Shown here: positions 12,201-27,200 of the stretch, piece by piece
Layout of the letters: each line of letters begins with the position of its first letter
How positions within the stretch are numbered: the first letter of the stretch is position 1
NCBI GenBank assembly: GCA_002633005.1
Contig: NMRA01000317.1
Span: forward strand, 363,366 to 427,365
Origin: Phoronis australis
Lineage: Eukaryota; Phoronida; Phoronidae
Length of the DNA: 64,000 nucleotides
Direction of reading: 5' to 3'
Notes under the pieces: model-generated
The model's input: the letters and a program-made list of their open reading frames with translations, nothing else
What the model was told of the DNA's origin: nothing
Databases searched by the model: none
Made by a program: the position numbers and the translations under genes

Positions 12201-15200
12201 AGATCTGTAGCAAGACAAAAGTATCAGTGCTGTGGCCAAATTTCATTTGATGTAAATGTTCATGATGATATCTCAAAACGCTATAAAAGTGTGTTTTTTC
12301 TATAACCCTTTTCTCCTCATGCAAAATTTGAACATTCTAAAAAAAATCTAACATTGCCATTTCTAACATGTGAACTTAGAACTTTGTCAAAAAATTGCCA
12401 TGGTCCTAACGACAAGCAGTTTTCATGTTGACCTTGGCTAGGCAACATAATCTGACTAAAATTTAGCTTGCGACTAAGATTAATAAACATACTCAGTGCC
12501 AAGGAAAATGACTTACATTTTTCAAGAGTCAGGCTAAACCAGGAGCATTAATGCTACATTTTTATGTAACATTTGAAATTAATTGCATACTAATTTATTT
12601 GCATGAGTGCAAGTTAGCAATGTTTGAATTTTTAATTAGATTTGTAGATACCAAATAATAAAACACATAAATAAATACAATCACATCTTTCTTGTCTGGG
12701 TAAAGTGCAAAGCTGTACCATCTTCAATGATAGCTAGTTATTTGAACACAATTTTTGGTGAATACGATTAAATTACATGAGTGAAAAATTGGGGGTACAG
12801 TTATCCAAATAAACCTTTTCCCACAAGAACTGTGTTTAAACAGAATGTCTTTTAGACCCAGAGACTATTTATGACTATGAATGCCAACTTTTCTGTTCAC
12901 AGTGTCTCGCTAAGCTTAGCTGGCTAAAAAACAACACTGATAGATGAATTCGGCCATTTACTCTCATGAAATTGGTCTCATAATATTCTTTCCTGTGACA
13001 GGATTTTTTTCCACTGCCAAAGGTAACTGACTATGACTGGAGTTGGTAATGACAATGGAATCCTATCACAGTAGGCATATATTTGTCATATGATTTTATC
13101 ATCATGGTCTGCATCGTCACCACCACCACCACCACCACCACCATCACCTCCTTCATTGTCATTATCTTCTCCTTTGTCACTTTTCAGTCAATTTCGCCAT
13201 GTGTTGCTCCTCCAAATGCTTTAATTTTTTATTGTGCAATTCCTAATGCATCATTGTTTCTGATTTCAATTATCTGTGTTCGCAATACCTTTTACAAAGT
13301 GGCAGCTATATTTTAGCCGCATACTAAGGATGTTTGGTTATGTTTTTTAGGTTTAAAAATATAGTAAGCTGACACAACAAAGTGAATTTTGCTGTGCACC
13401 GATTTTGCATCCACATGGTTCTCACATTTGGCCGTGCCAGACCAAAAATTATCAATAAACTTGCCCTTGTCTTGGTTCACCATACTTGAAAATATTTCAA
13501 ACATGAGTGCATGCAGCCAAATGTCTCACTGGCTTTAAACTGTTTTGGGTACTGTGAAATGAAAATGGGTGTACCTAAATATGTTAAGATAAGTCACTGG
13601 TCTTGGATACAAAGAAATTAAAATGGATATACCCAAACATGACAAAATATGTCACTGGTCATGGGCACAGTGAAATGGAAATAGGTGTACCTGAACATGC
13701 TAAGATAATTCAGATGTCTTGGGTACAGTGAAGTGGAAATGGGTATACCCAAACATGCTATGCTAAGACATGTCAGTGGTCTTGGGTACAATGAAATGGT
13801 AATGGGTATACCTAAACATTCATAATGCAAAATCTCTCAACGATTGGGTTCAGTGAAATCAACTTGAGTGTACCCAAGACTGGCTGTTAGTTGATCTTAA
13901 GAATCTCTAGGGAGCCTGAAAATGAACTCTTGGTTTTTCCATGACATGTTCAGTTTGATGATAAAAGTTCATTTGAAATAATGGGTGCACACTATCTTAA
14001 AAATTTGTGAAATCATAGGTCTAGGCAAGAAACAGGCATGGATTTAACAGGTTTGGAGCACATGCCTCATGTACTTGCAGAGAGACAACTCTGAACAGGA
14101 AGGAAAATACAGGTTCAATTATTCAGAACTTTTGATATTGATATGCAGGTCAGTGAAAGCAGTGACCCTGTGTGAGCACTGCACTTAATCACACAACTGT
14201 CCTAGTTGGATTGTGTAACTATACACAGCTTAGCAAAGGGTATATGGTCCTGTCTGAGAATATAATTGTTTTCTTACCCCTATGGATAATAGCTGAGCCC
14301 AGAACGAGGACATTCAGACTTACCTGAATCAAATGAAGAGGTTTACTGGTTGCTTTCTCCAGCTGTTCAGCTTGATTCATTTCCAGTTGAAGAATTTTTG
14401 AGAAATCAGATCCAGATTTTGATGATCCATCAGGACTCCATGGCGATGGGACAGGTTTCCACGGTGATGTCGCAGAGGCCTCATTTGAAGGTTTGCCGTC
14501 GTCAGTTTTAACATCTCTCTTGGGTAAGCCCCAACTACACAAACACATACAGCAGGTGTTAAGTTTGGAAAAGGGCATGAGATTAAAGCTCTATCTTGTG
14601 CACTTTTCAGGTTTCATTAAAACAACCCTATCCAACAGCTCAGCCATTCCGTGCCTAGGTATGTTTGGATGGGTAGAGTCCTAGTACCGTCAAATATCGA
14701 TAGATAGCACTTCCACCAATACATACCAATATACCTGCGCCCACATCGACCGTGTGCGAGTGATATATCGGAGTGAAATATCATTAGTTAACTTTGAAGC
14801 AGCAATAAAATTCTTTTAGACGTGATACTGGTACGATGTACAGGATGAAGATGATTAGAGTACCCAAAATTTAGTAAAACTTCAACATCAATTCAGGCTG
14901 GAGAGGGTTAACACGGCTGAACAAAAGCTGCCATATCTCACAATGCACCCTGGTGGAACGCTAAGTAAACATTGGGGTTGGAGGTTCTATATAACCGCAC
15001 AAGACACAACAATATCATTAAACACTACATAACATTTAGACATCACTCATGAACAAACGTGACTAGGTGTTGTACACACGTTAGCAAATGTCAACATTTT
15101 TACTCTTCATTTACTTACAAATGTTCAAACCTGACCATCCGTTGTCTTCCACCACATAGTAACTCAACCAAATAATGCTTAGTCTGTTGTTCTTAGGAGT

Positions 15201-18200
15201 TGCAGACAATTTATCAATTCTTGCGACCTCACTGTGATCTATACGCAGTAGCACTTACCTCAATGAAGTATTCACAGTCAGTTGCTTTGATGATAGTGCA
15301 TCCTTCACAGGCCTCGCCAGCACCCTCACGCCTCCTACTGGCCTAGGTTTATTTTCCTTGGGAATGACAGAAACCTGTTCGGAAGCCATCACATCTTTCA
15401 AGGAATGGACAGTGGAGTCCACCTTACCCCTAGAAGTGAACAATATTTCAGAAACTACGGAAGGCAACAGTGGACGTGTAGCTGATGAAACTAACGGCAG
15501 TCATATTCTGCTGTAAGAAATGTAGGTATAGAAACGAACACAGCAAGGCATAAAATGTTTTCTTTGTGCGGGCATGAAATGCTATGAATAAAACTGTAAA
15601 AACAATGTTTGGATATTGTTCATGTTCATGCAACAATTCATTACTTGAATCGAACAAGACAAACAGAATTTCTGCCAAAAGGTCCCAAACATTGGGAAAG
15701 TTTTTCAAATTTAGGTTTATGGCCTACTTTGGAGCCGCAGTTAACAATTTCTAATTTGTAAGGTTTTCTAAAAATGAGCCAGCATCGCACAAAAACGAGA
15801 CTACATAAGAAAGAGGTAATAGCATATTCCATCACATTTTTGGATTATCTATAAAACAAAATAAACAGTACCATTGGTACCCTACCCACCCTAATCTACA
15901 CAAGTCATATTGGTCTTCATTACATGTCGCAGTCACTGGGGCATTTTATTTAGATCGGTACAGGCTTATACGCGAGATACTAAAAAAAGTTAAATACGGC
16001 CATTTACCAAGCATGTCCTGATGCTTATTATCAGAGATTCCGAGAGCCAAAAAAAAACACGAAACTGCAATACACTCACCACGGACAGGTTGTCTTTACT
16101 GATGAAGTCTCCTCATCTGCTGCAGTGACTGGAACCTTTGGAGACTGTTTATGAATGTTGGATTTCTTTGGAAGCTTTGGCATTTTCACCTTGATAATTC
16201 TTGCACTAAAAATTCCCAAGCTAACATTATACCAGTGGCTGATACAAAGTCATAAGAACGAAGGAGATAAAGAGTAAATGACGCGGAACAAACACAATAT
16301 TTCAATATTTGACTGGACTGATGATCAACGTCGGCTAAATGACCACTCCTAAACTTGTTGATAAATCACAGTTAAAATGCCCAGTTTACAAAATACTCTA
16401 CGTTTTACTGCATTGTCTGTACTCTGACGACGCTTTATTCAACTAGTGCATTTGACGTAACGAGACTGTGACTGCAGAGTGTTTGCATAAATATGTCATT
16501 CACCTAGCTGCCCATCCTTCACTTTTCAAAGTACATAGCATTTTTAAATGCCCACGATCAGTTCAATGTCCACATGATTTTTGACTAACTCAACTTTAAA
16601 CTTCCTGCCTATTAACCTGGAAAAACACAGTAACTACACTTAAAGCAGGCCTCAGTAATTCCTAAAGAAAATCTTTTCCTTCCGAAGTGACAATGACTGG
16701 GAATTAACACATCTGATAAAACAAAATTTAAACAGTGCAGACATTTCTACAAGTAACTGACTATGCTAACTCTACCTCGTGTCGGACTGGCTTTGCTGAT
16801 TCATGATTTCACGTAAGCTTGGAGCACCATCTGTAGGAGACTGACAGAACCCAACGTCTGATCGAGGAGAGCCCCACACCCCCAGATGTTGATCCACACT
16901 ACTAGAAGAGGGGGTTCTCTGTCTACACGGTGACTGGCCACTGCCCCCTGAGTTGGCAGGCACACTATTATCATGTAATGACGTGTCAATCCCTTTAATA
17001 TCAATGGCTAAAGATTGTGTGCTAACTGAAGTCGTCTGTCTTTCTTCTTGAACAGGCAGTGCCATTTCACTTGATTTCTCGCTAATTTTGATGTCATCAC
17101 CCTGAGGTTTTGTGTCACTGCTACTGCTCTGAGTCCTGTTACGTTTCTTTTTTGATTTCGCTTTCCTCGGTGAAACCTCAACTGTTTCCTCCAAAGTCAA
17201 TGACTCCAGGTCGTCTGAGCTTGGAGTACAGCTGTAGGGGGTGATGAGTCGACAACACATGGCAGGCGTCTGAAACAACAGGTCACTTGTTGTGAGGGAA
17301 TCTTGTTGCATAACTTTGTATAAAGGCTATAGCCATACAGGTGGGGAAACCAGTATGAGGTCATACAAAACTCAGGGTAATTCACGCTGTGTGTAACAGG
17401 TCAGCACCATGAAGCGACAGGCAGTGGGTCAACAATCCACACTGCTTCTTATCTCGCAGAAGGCCTATTGTTCAACTAAGTCAACAGAAGCCCAAAATCT
17501 GATCCCTAACTTAAAAGAACCCCAACTTAGCTTTGATATTTCTGCTGTACTTCAGCATGAACTTAAAGCATATGTCTTTGACCTTTGACCTTTCTACCCC
17601 CAATTCATTATGATTTAGGATTATGAATACTTTCCAACTTGGCATTTGACAAAACGTTACATTCAATTTACAAGCTTGAGTTCAAACTCGAAATCGCAAA
17701 TTAAATCTCGCATCTCAAGCTTTAATTCTGGGAACATCAGGTGCAAATGTGGGTTATTTATTTATCTGACCGACATGTGTAAATCATGAACTACTTTAGC
17801 ATGAAGACACTTACCCAGTAAATCAACACTAATTTGGAATTCTCACACTGGGTTTCTGTCCCATATTGTGGACTAACTGGATACAAATGTTTATTAAGTA
17901 ACGACAGTAAAACCATGAACCTGCCATGGTGTCACGCTTAACAATGCACTACAGTAAAGTTTAAAACAATGACTGCTTACCGTCTGTCTGTAGTACTGAG
18001 TCAATTCTTCTAAAGCATCTTTACCCAAAACATCCAGAGACCTGCAGTGATACAAGTAATACAACCAGTCACATAACGTGTACAATGAAATTTTCATTCA
18101 AATTTTGTTAAACCAAGTCAATTTGTGACAGAAGGGAAATACCGCCTACCTCAAACCACAGGACTGAATTTGGGAAACATAGGACGCGTTTCAACTAAAT

Positions 18201-21200
18201 AATGCTTCTATCCATCAGAGGAAGAACAAATTGATAAGTAAAAGATTGCCAAATCAGTTTGAGGTGAAATCCCCAACTATCCTTTTAAAGCCTAACTTCA
18301 ACGGAATTTTGTTATTTTAGATGTAATAGGCTAACCACATAGTCCTAGCAAAGCCTTAGTAATATATGAAAACGCGAGTTCAATCACGCAAGTGTAAGCC
18401 CGTCAAATGATAAGTGAAGCTTCCTTTTCGTGCCAAGATGCGTAATTGCAAGATCCCAGGAAAAACAACAAAAGGTTGTATTGAATAGGGGTCTGAATAG
18501 AACACCATTGCGTGCAGGTGTTATTCGCAGCTGTTTGAATTAAAAGGTGATTCTCGCAGTGACGTAGTCAAAAGCAAGCTAATACGCCTAACAGTTTGAT
18601 ACATTTGGCAATTTATGGCACTAGTGGGCTAAAAGTGGTGCTCTTAACATACTGTAGGAACCAAATTTACACGTGTTACCGTTGAAGATAGTCTTTAAAA
18701 CTGCAATTAGCCCTGTTAAGCTGGCTGAACAACGAAAATTGAATCAGGTCTTTCACCATTAGACTAATAAAATTGGTTTTATAACATTCTCCAACATGAC
18801 TGGATTCTATTTCCGTTATCAACAACAATAACAACGAAACCACAAATGACTCATTAGAAAAAGATTCAGAGTTTACTGGGGTTAATCAGACAACCTTAAA
18901 ATTGGGAATTTCAGAGTGGTGCATCGTATGCATTGCAGCTGTGACAGGAGTTGTAACAGAAATGAAATCCCATCACAGTAAAGAATATTACGTGACCAAT
19001 TTTAAGAGAGGAGGCAGTGTGGCCTGGTTGATAAGTGCCCGCTTTCTTTACTCGAGGTCATGGGTTCAAGTCCCACCATGTCACACTGCTAAACCCTTGA
19101 GCCAGGTTTCTAGCTCGTCAGCTCGGTTTTAACCACATATTAATAAAGCATAAAAATAGTTCCAGGTGATCAGTGCAATGGGCCCACATGCAATTATTTT
19201 AAATTTTTTATCAATTTTAAGACAGTAGAAGGCCTGATTCAGTTTTCGTCTTGTCAGATAAACATGATGAAATAAAGCTTTGACCTGGACACATTCAATA
19301 CTTCACTTGCCATCTTTAGACTCTGGTCAGCCTTTTGCATTAATGTGTGTGACAAACAAGGCAAAACTGATCTATATTTTACCTAGTTTCTGTCAGAGTA
19401 GCCAGATTATGACAGACGAACTGCTGACAGAAACTCTTCAGCTGTTCAGCGTTGTACATGGTAGAAAACTCCAGTAGTTCAGCGACTGTCTTTAGGGTCA
19501 CGAGGGAGCAGATTTCAACCTCGCACATCTCCCTCAGTCGACCAATCAACAGCTGATCAGCAACAACAAGTAAATTGCACAAAAGTTCCAAGTCCTCGTT
19601 ACCTGTAAAACAAGATCAAATTTTATGCAACCCAAACGTTGATTTAGTTCAGAAGGGATATTAAACTTGCCTGAAAGACGCAGCATATTAGTTTACATAA
19701 CTTCACAAAAGGTTGATTTTTCAAGGCATTATGAATAAACTGAGTGAATTTGCTAATTTTCCAATTCACAAAAAAGCACTGCACTGCAACATTGATTAAC
19801 CGACTCACTCACCCACAATACTCGATGATTGTCCAGAGTACAAAAAGTCCAGAACGATTTTCAAGATGGCAGGCGGTAGAGGCAGAGACAGAGGCTCATT
19901 TAGAGATGTCTGCAACAGAGAGATTTATGGTTACAATATGTTTGAATGAATGCTACTGTCAATATCTGGATGTCTTCGCCAAAATGTGAAAAAGCATCGC
20001 TTGAACTTCAAAAAGTGTACGTCTTGTCCCGGATTGTTTTGACCAGGTTGTAAAACAAGGGGTTAAAGGTTACATAAAACCTTATCAACAAGTCTGGTAT
20101 TCATCAATATATCTACAAAACTATAAATCTTAACTAGAAAGCCTGTAGAATTATTTTATTTTTTGACATTTTACCAATCTGCCAATGAATGGGTCACGTG
20201 ACCAAGCCTGTAAAATTTAGTAAAAAAGGTTCAATGATAGCAAAACAATATCAATAACATCACCTTTTTCATTGGACATAAAATGTTTTAAATGAAATCT
20301 CAACATTGCAGTTAAAGTTTTCCAAATTGTTTCATATTCGTTTTATGCAACTTTTTAAGAAAATCATTTAAGTCCACTTTTGTAGCCACCATGTAAAGTG
20401 GAATATTTTAAATAAAATTCCAAACAGCATTTTTTAGAACACTGCATGAGCCATAGTACCTGAAAGTTTGAATCCAATCAGTCCTTTTTAGGATACGTTA
20501 CAAAATCGGCCAAATTTGTGCATTTTTAAGGTCTTCAACTTCTAAATGCTGAAAACAGACATTAGCAATACGCTTAAACTTGTTAGTGTACAGCATGTCC
20601 TAGTGGTCTTACCTCCATCCAGCCTGTAGCTAACATACTGTGGAAGTACTCCAGTCTGGCTACTAGCACACACTTGTGGCACTGGAACAGTGTGCCATCC
20701 TCTGCCTTGAGACACACGTCATACAGAGATGGGCTGCAACGGAATGTATGGTTACACAGAAAGAAACCAACAAAGGTGTACACTGCGAATAAAGAACGCT
20801 GCGACATGTTCCATGCATTATTGTTAGTTCAAAGATAGCAAATACAAATATCATCATTGCTCCTTTAGCCAATCCCGCTAAATCAATTTCCTTGCGTTAC
20901 GCAGAACCTTGTTTTGCCTTGATTACAAAGAAAACGCACCTGTTCCATTTACTTGTCTTTCACAAAAACTTAAAGTCCTAATATTCAGACATCTATAACA
21001 CTACAGGGTGTTCCACTCTGCGCCTGGGCCAACTGCATGGTTACACCTAGCTGTGAGAGTAGGCGCAGCGCATCGGCCATTTCATGCTCTGAATGCATGA
21101 GAATGGCAAACAAACAACTCGGTTTTGTAGAACAGAATTTCATAAAGCAATGATACTTTAAACTAGAAAACGTCAAGGAAGTTCAAACACAGCTAATCTT

Positions 21201-24200
21201 ATTTTTTGTAAATCATTTCCTATGTCAAAAAAACAATGAAGTTATTGTCACTTGAAGTGCAAGTACACTTTTTGGGACACCCTGTATTTGACTAAATAAA
21301 TTATCGACATAAGAGAATAATACAATGGGCAAAACAACACTTCGAAGAAGCACGTTACTGAAAAGAAAGCATAAACTTACAGCATGGATCTGGCAAACTT
21401 CAGTCGCTGTGGTGCAAAACTCTTTCCTTTCACAAGTTGAATATATCCATCCACATATTTCACAGCAGACAACTTCTTCACCAGCGAATCCACACCAAAG
21501 CGCTTTGCCACATCCATCAAGAGTTTCACAGGATCACTACACATTGCACTGTCCTGCCTCACATCATGTTTCTTACCCTGCTTTTTCCTTTGTTCATGAA
21601 AGACTTTAAACGCGGATTGTCTGCCGTTATCCGTCACACTAGACAAATCCGACAGATCTGAATCTGATATGTGTTTAGCACCCTGCCCTGACTTCTGTAA
21701 CTGGAATGTGTTGCCCGGTTTTAACAAGTCGCACGTGTCAGTGTATATGAACTGTAGTAGCTGCAGGAAGATCTGCTCAGTGACTCCCTCTATGGGGAGC
21801 TCAGAACACTCCAAAGATTCACTTATGAAGGTCTTCTTGAAGTAAGAGCTACGTCCCGAGAGGATAAACTTGTGAGCGGGCACCTCAGTAGCACCAATCT
21901 AAACAAACATCAAATGCTTTAAAGAATTAAATTATGCAAAATCATGGCTAAAAATTTATGCAAAATCACGAGTAAAGAAGAAAATTGTGTAAATCCCAGA
22001 AAAACTACATGGTAAGTATGAGCAACGTATTCAAATAAATTTGGAATATTTCTTGAAGTATGCATTAGAAATTTCCAATAATCACCAGTCATAGCAACCA
22101 CAAGTCTCAAACGACATGGAAGTAATTAGAACTGGTCAATTGCTTAGTCTTTTATAGGAACATTGTTTCAATTTTATCACGCAGCATCTCAACTGTAAAT
22201 TCCATAACAATTGAATAATAGAATAAAGAAATAAATACAGATATGAAAAAAATACAACTGCTAACTGTATGGTGACAGGTCAATACACAAGAGGGAGCTC
22301 TCGAAAAGCAATACCACTTTAGACGTCGCCCTCATATTAAATATTACAATAACTCAAAATCATGAAATGCCAAACACCAGCAACAGTTAATAAAAGAAAC
22401 GCGGAGCATTGAAATGCGCCCACGAATGCACCGCTAATGTTGTGCTTCTAGGGGTGTTTATTTGGAACATAAAAATTTGCAAATAGATGGCACAAAATAT
22501 GTCGAATCCATCTGAGAACTTGTATGTGTCATCAAAGCTATTTACAAAATTTCATAAAAATCTGTCAAGGAACTTCTGAGAAAACAGAGGAAAATGAAAA
22601 AATGAAAATGCCACTAAGAGGCTATAAGCCAAAAAACATAACTGCCACAAAGAGGCACCAAAGTAGATAAAGTCGTTGGAAAATCATCGTCAGACTTCCT
22701 CTTCCCATTAGGAACATAAATGCCAATTTTCACAACCATCCTTAGAGTAGTTTGGAAGACAGATAGGCAGATGTCAAATAACAAGACTCGAAAACAGTAA
22801 AAATGGCCACAAGGTGGCGCAAAATGCCTCGAATTTAACCGAAAACCGGATGATAGAGTCACCTCATTAATAAATGATTAGCTGCCAAATTTCATGAAAA
22901 TCCATTGACGATACTTTAAGATACAGAGGTAAACGTAAAAAAATAAAATTGCCACTAGTGGGCACACCGGTAGCTTGATCAGTTCGAAAGTCGTCATCCT
23001 CAGTATTCAACTTCATATAAATACACCACCAAAATTCAATAAAGATCCTGCAGAGCATTTAGGAGATACAGCCATGGGCGCAAAAACAAACAAAACTGCC
23101 ACTAGGAGGTGCCATAGTATTCTAAGTCATTGGAAAATCATCGTCAGTCGCCCTCTTCACAGTAAGAACATATATGCCAACTTTCAAAATCATACCTAGA
23201 ACGGTTTGGTTCATAGAACGGCGGACGCCAAAAAAACAAAACACGAAAACAGTAAAAATGGCCACTAGGTGGTGCAAAGTACCCGAATCCGTCCAAAAAT
23301 GGGAGGATGGCACTAATAGATATCTAACTACCAAACTTTAAGAAAATCCGTTGAGGACCTCCAAATCTACAGAGGTAAGCATAAAAAAATAAAATTGCCA
23401 CTAGGGGGCACACCAGTAGTCAGAGAGGTCCAAAATTCGTTGTCATCTGTTGTCACTTTCATGGGAACACATCTGCCAAATCTCATTAAGATCCTGTAAA
23501 AGGTTTAGGAGATACAGCCATGGGTGCAAAAACAAACAAAAATGCCACTAGGAGGCGCCAAAGTTGTCGAAGTAGTCAGAAAATCGTCGTCAGTCACCCT
23601 TTTCACAGTAAGAACACATATGCTAATTTTCAAAATCATTCCCATAGCGGTTTGGTTGATAGAACAGCGAACGCCAAAAAACACTCGAAAAAAGTAAAAA
23701 TGGCCACTAGGTGGCGCAAAGTACCTTGAATCCGTCCGAAAAGAGGAGGATGCCATCATCTCACTAATAGATGCCTAACTTCCAAATTTTATGAAAATCC
23801 GTTTAGGACATCCGCAGATACAGAGGTAAGCGTAAAAAAATAAAATTGCCACTAGGGGGCACACCGGTAGTCGGAGAGGTATGAAATTCGTCGTCGTCCG
23901 TTGTCAGCTTCATAGGAACACATCTGCCAAATCTCATCAAGGCCCTGTGAGGGACGGATGCCCGGACAGACAGAGGTGACAGCAATATGCGATCACATAT
24001 AAATATGTGGGCGCATAAAAAGATACCAAACCCGGTTTTGGCCTATTAACAGAAACTAAAAACAACTTTCACATCAAGTTCACTCAAACGAAATAATGCT
24101 CTGTAACCCTCGACAACCCTCAAAGGTTTGGAAGAAAATTTAAAAACTACCTTTCAAAGTCTGCTAAACGGGTAGGCGTGACCTATGACTTTAGCAAATT

Positions 24201-27200
24201 ACACAGCAAATGTGGGAAAAGACCACCTACCAAAGACCATCATGTCCAATTTGTGAGATAGGGAGTATGAATTTTTAGTCAAATCCTGCCTTTAACTTGG
24301 AAGATTGACGACAATGATGCATTAGCAGGTGACAGAACAAGGATTTGTTGAAATCATCAAAACATGATTTAGTGTCCTTTTAAGTTTAGTTATCCTAACC
24401 TTGAGAACAACATCGTGTATGAGATCTGTACAGTCAGCTTCTTGAAACAGAGCATCAAACTGTTGACACATCACTGAGTGTGAGACACTGGGTACCTCCA
24501 CCACGCTGAAATGGTTTGGTGACATTACGTTAAGTATATAGAAATATGTAAATCTTGAGCCAGCATGAAAATATAGATCACTAACATTTTCAAGTCTGGT
24601 CTGCACGCCACCTTTTGGCCACATCACGTGACCTAATGAACATAAGTCTGAAAAGATTTTTGCCCCCGCTTAGTCTGATTGGATTTCTGTGTTCAACCAG
24701 TAACCCCAATGGCTCATTGGACTAAAGTGTCAGCACGATTAACACAAGGTCCCACGTTTGAGTCCTGGTAGGGGCAGAATTTTTTCTGACTTGTTTATTA
24801 GGTCAGGTGATGTGGCCAACAGGTGGCGTGCAGACCAGACTTAATTGTGATTACGTTAAGTATTACATAACAAAACTATGCAATTAAGCCGGAAATCTAA
24901 ACATAACATCCAGGTTTTTGGAAGCAGCACCATGTAATATTCAATGACAAGAAGTGAGATGGTGATTTAAAGTACAATACAAAGAAGGGATTTCAGGAAA
25001 CCATTCAAACATCAAAACAGTCAACAGGTGTAGCTGTAGATTACAAATGATCTCTTGGACCTATCCACTAAATTACATTTGGAAAGTCACTGGTTCTTAC
25101 AAATATTGCTCTTAATTTTCAAAATGCAAAACCTGGAAAGATCAGAACCAACACTGTTGACAAACAAAAAGAAGCAACACAGATGAAAAATGATTACGTT
25201 ACACTTCTAACAACAACTCCAAATTGAAGACAAACAATATGGTGGTGACCCATTACCTCCAATAACACATTTTTTAACTCATCTCAGCAAATATCTATAT
25301 CACAACTTTCATGTTTATGTCGTGATAAGGCAGGACTCATCTTACTCAGTATGAGGCTGTGACTGTAGAATGGCATAGTTGAAGCCAGAGCCATCTGTTG
25401 TCACCGACACTGCTCTGTGGACGTAGCTGATGCGCTTGACTGCTATCTCCACGGCATCGTCCTGGTTTATGATATCAGACAAGGTCAAGGTTGGGAAGCT
25501 CGAGCTTGGAGATGAAGCACTGACTGAAATGAACGCGTCGCATCCGTGTAAAATGATACTCGTCACACAACCACAAAAAACAATCCTAGTCACTTGGTTA
25601 AAACACCACAAAAATAACAATAATTTTATGATCGATAGCTTAATGTATAAATCATTTCTCAGGAGATAAGTTCAATTATTGAATATCTGAACCAACCTTT
25701 TGAGGGTGACATAGTTTCTTTCTGTTTCGACGGCAGTTTGTGGAATTTGGCCACAAAGACGTCTCCATCTTTTGTTGAGAATACAAGACCCGACTCGTTC
25801 AGAGCCATGGATGTTGCTGAGAGAGAACGCCGAGTCATCCACGAACAGCGACGAAATGAAGGATAGTCCGCAGACCAAAGGAACATCTGAAAACAAATGG
25901 CTGGAAATTAACACATCACAAGACCAACCATAGCCTCAAATCTGATGACAATAAATGAGACACACCCAATAACAGCAATGCAACAGGAAGGAAGCTTATA
26001 ATAGATACTGTCAACGCTAAATGCTACAAACTTGAGGTTTGAGGAGTTGCATAGCTTATAGATGAACTGCTGACTAACTAAGAATTCTATAAGAATAAGC
26101 TCGTGAAATGTCCAGTGATGTCACTGCTAGTCAACCAACCTTGTGGCCTAATGTGCATGTGTGTCTGTACGTGCCTGTGTGGGTGTATGAGCGTGTGTGC
26201 CTGAATGTGCCTCTTTGTGCATGTGTGTATGGAGGTTTACTTTTTATTTTTTGTGTCCCCTGCTGGACAGTGGCAAACAAACCACAAATATGTTTGTCTC
26301 TCATTTTTGTTTTGGTTTGTAAATTCCAGAAGAGATCTAATCCTTTGTGTGAAAATGTCAGTAGATAACCCCATATTTGCATACAAAAGTCACTACTGAG
26401 AGGGCGGAATGAGCTTCTTAGTTCTGTTGCAAGGCTTCTGAACAAACAGGGCTTGGAATGACCCATGACAAAAAAAGAGGAAAATTTTTACTGCCCCCAA
26501 AACACACTGCAATCTAAACAACCATGCCTCAACATATCGAAAGTAAACATTATTATCACAAGATGCCATGTAACTGTGTCGTGTTGGCAAAACGCACTCA
26601 TCTTAAGCAGTACCTGACATCTATTTCAGCAACAATGATGGCAATTAGATGCAACAAAAGATAGTTTTTTAAAATTAAAATAATAAAGATAATGATGCAT
26701 AATTTGCAGTCTGAGTCACGGAAGGTTATTCTTGATTTGCTGCAAAGAAACCTCTAAAATTATTTTCATTACTTTAAGTTCTTAAAATTACGATACAAAA
26801 TTATAAAAAAAATTTGAAAATCGACCCAGATTATCTGGAAAGCCTGAAATACATATACATTTAATTCCAACAAAAATTTAATTCCAACGCAATGGAAAAA
26901 AGTCAAGACGAAAACTTGCATGTGGCTCATACCCCAACTATTAGCATGGAAAAAATGTAAGTCAAAAACAACATACCTTAAACTATAAAACACATCAATC
27001 ACAATCCTAAGTTGGCCAAACTTTTCAGTTTAAAACAGCACTTACAGGAGATAATTGTTCATGAGCCATGCTGGTGTAGAACAAACTATGTGACATAAGA
27101 AATAACTACAAGGACACCCAAAATAGGCTAGCAGAATTTGTAAACAATGGCTTGGACCAATCAGATCATTCAGAACCTGCCACGTGACCACTTCTCTTTT

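Larger units (their letters stand above)
3255..14323 (-). other. IBTK: IBTK intron 22, 11 kb, repeat-rich
   Basis: Donor GTAAGT at 14323, acceptor CCATTCCAG at 3255. It contains inverted repeat arms near both ends, a G-rich tract (6447-6488), a foldback element (7410-8059), a TACTC-rich inverted-repeat element (10107-11260) and an ACC microsatellite. No gene could be supported. Stretches 3.7-6.4, 8.1-10.1 and 11.3-13.1 kb show only short chance frames. Confidence 0.85.
24506..25345 (-). other. IBTK: IBTK intron 12
   Basis: 840 nt, donor GTAAGA, acceptor CATTTCAG. Contains the inverted repeat and tRNA-like sequence listed separately. Confidence 0.85.

Noticed and set aside
19014-19089. Functional tRNA gene
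   Set aside because: Internal promoter boxes and end pairing are good but the anticodon and T-arm geometry fails.
24704-24774. Functional tRNA gene
   Set aside because: Stems too weak. Better read as a SINE relic.
25342-25345. Premature stop TAA after exon 12
   Set aside because: The stop is formed only by reading through the GTAAGA donor, and splicing restores the frame.
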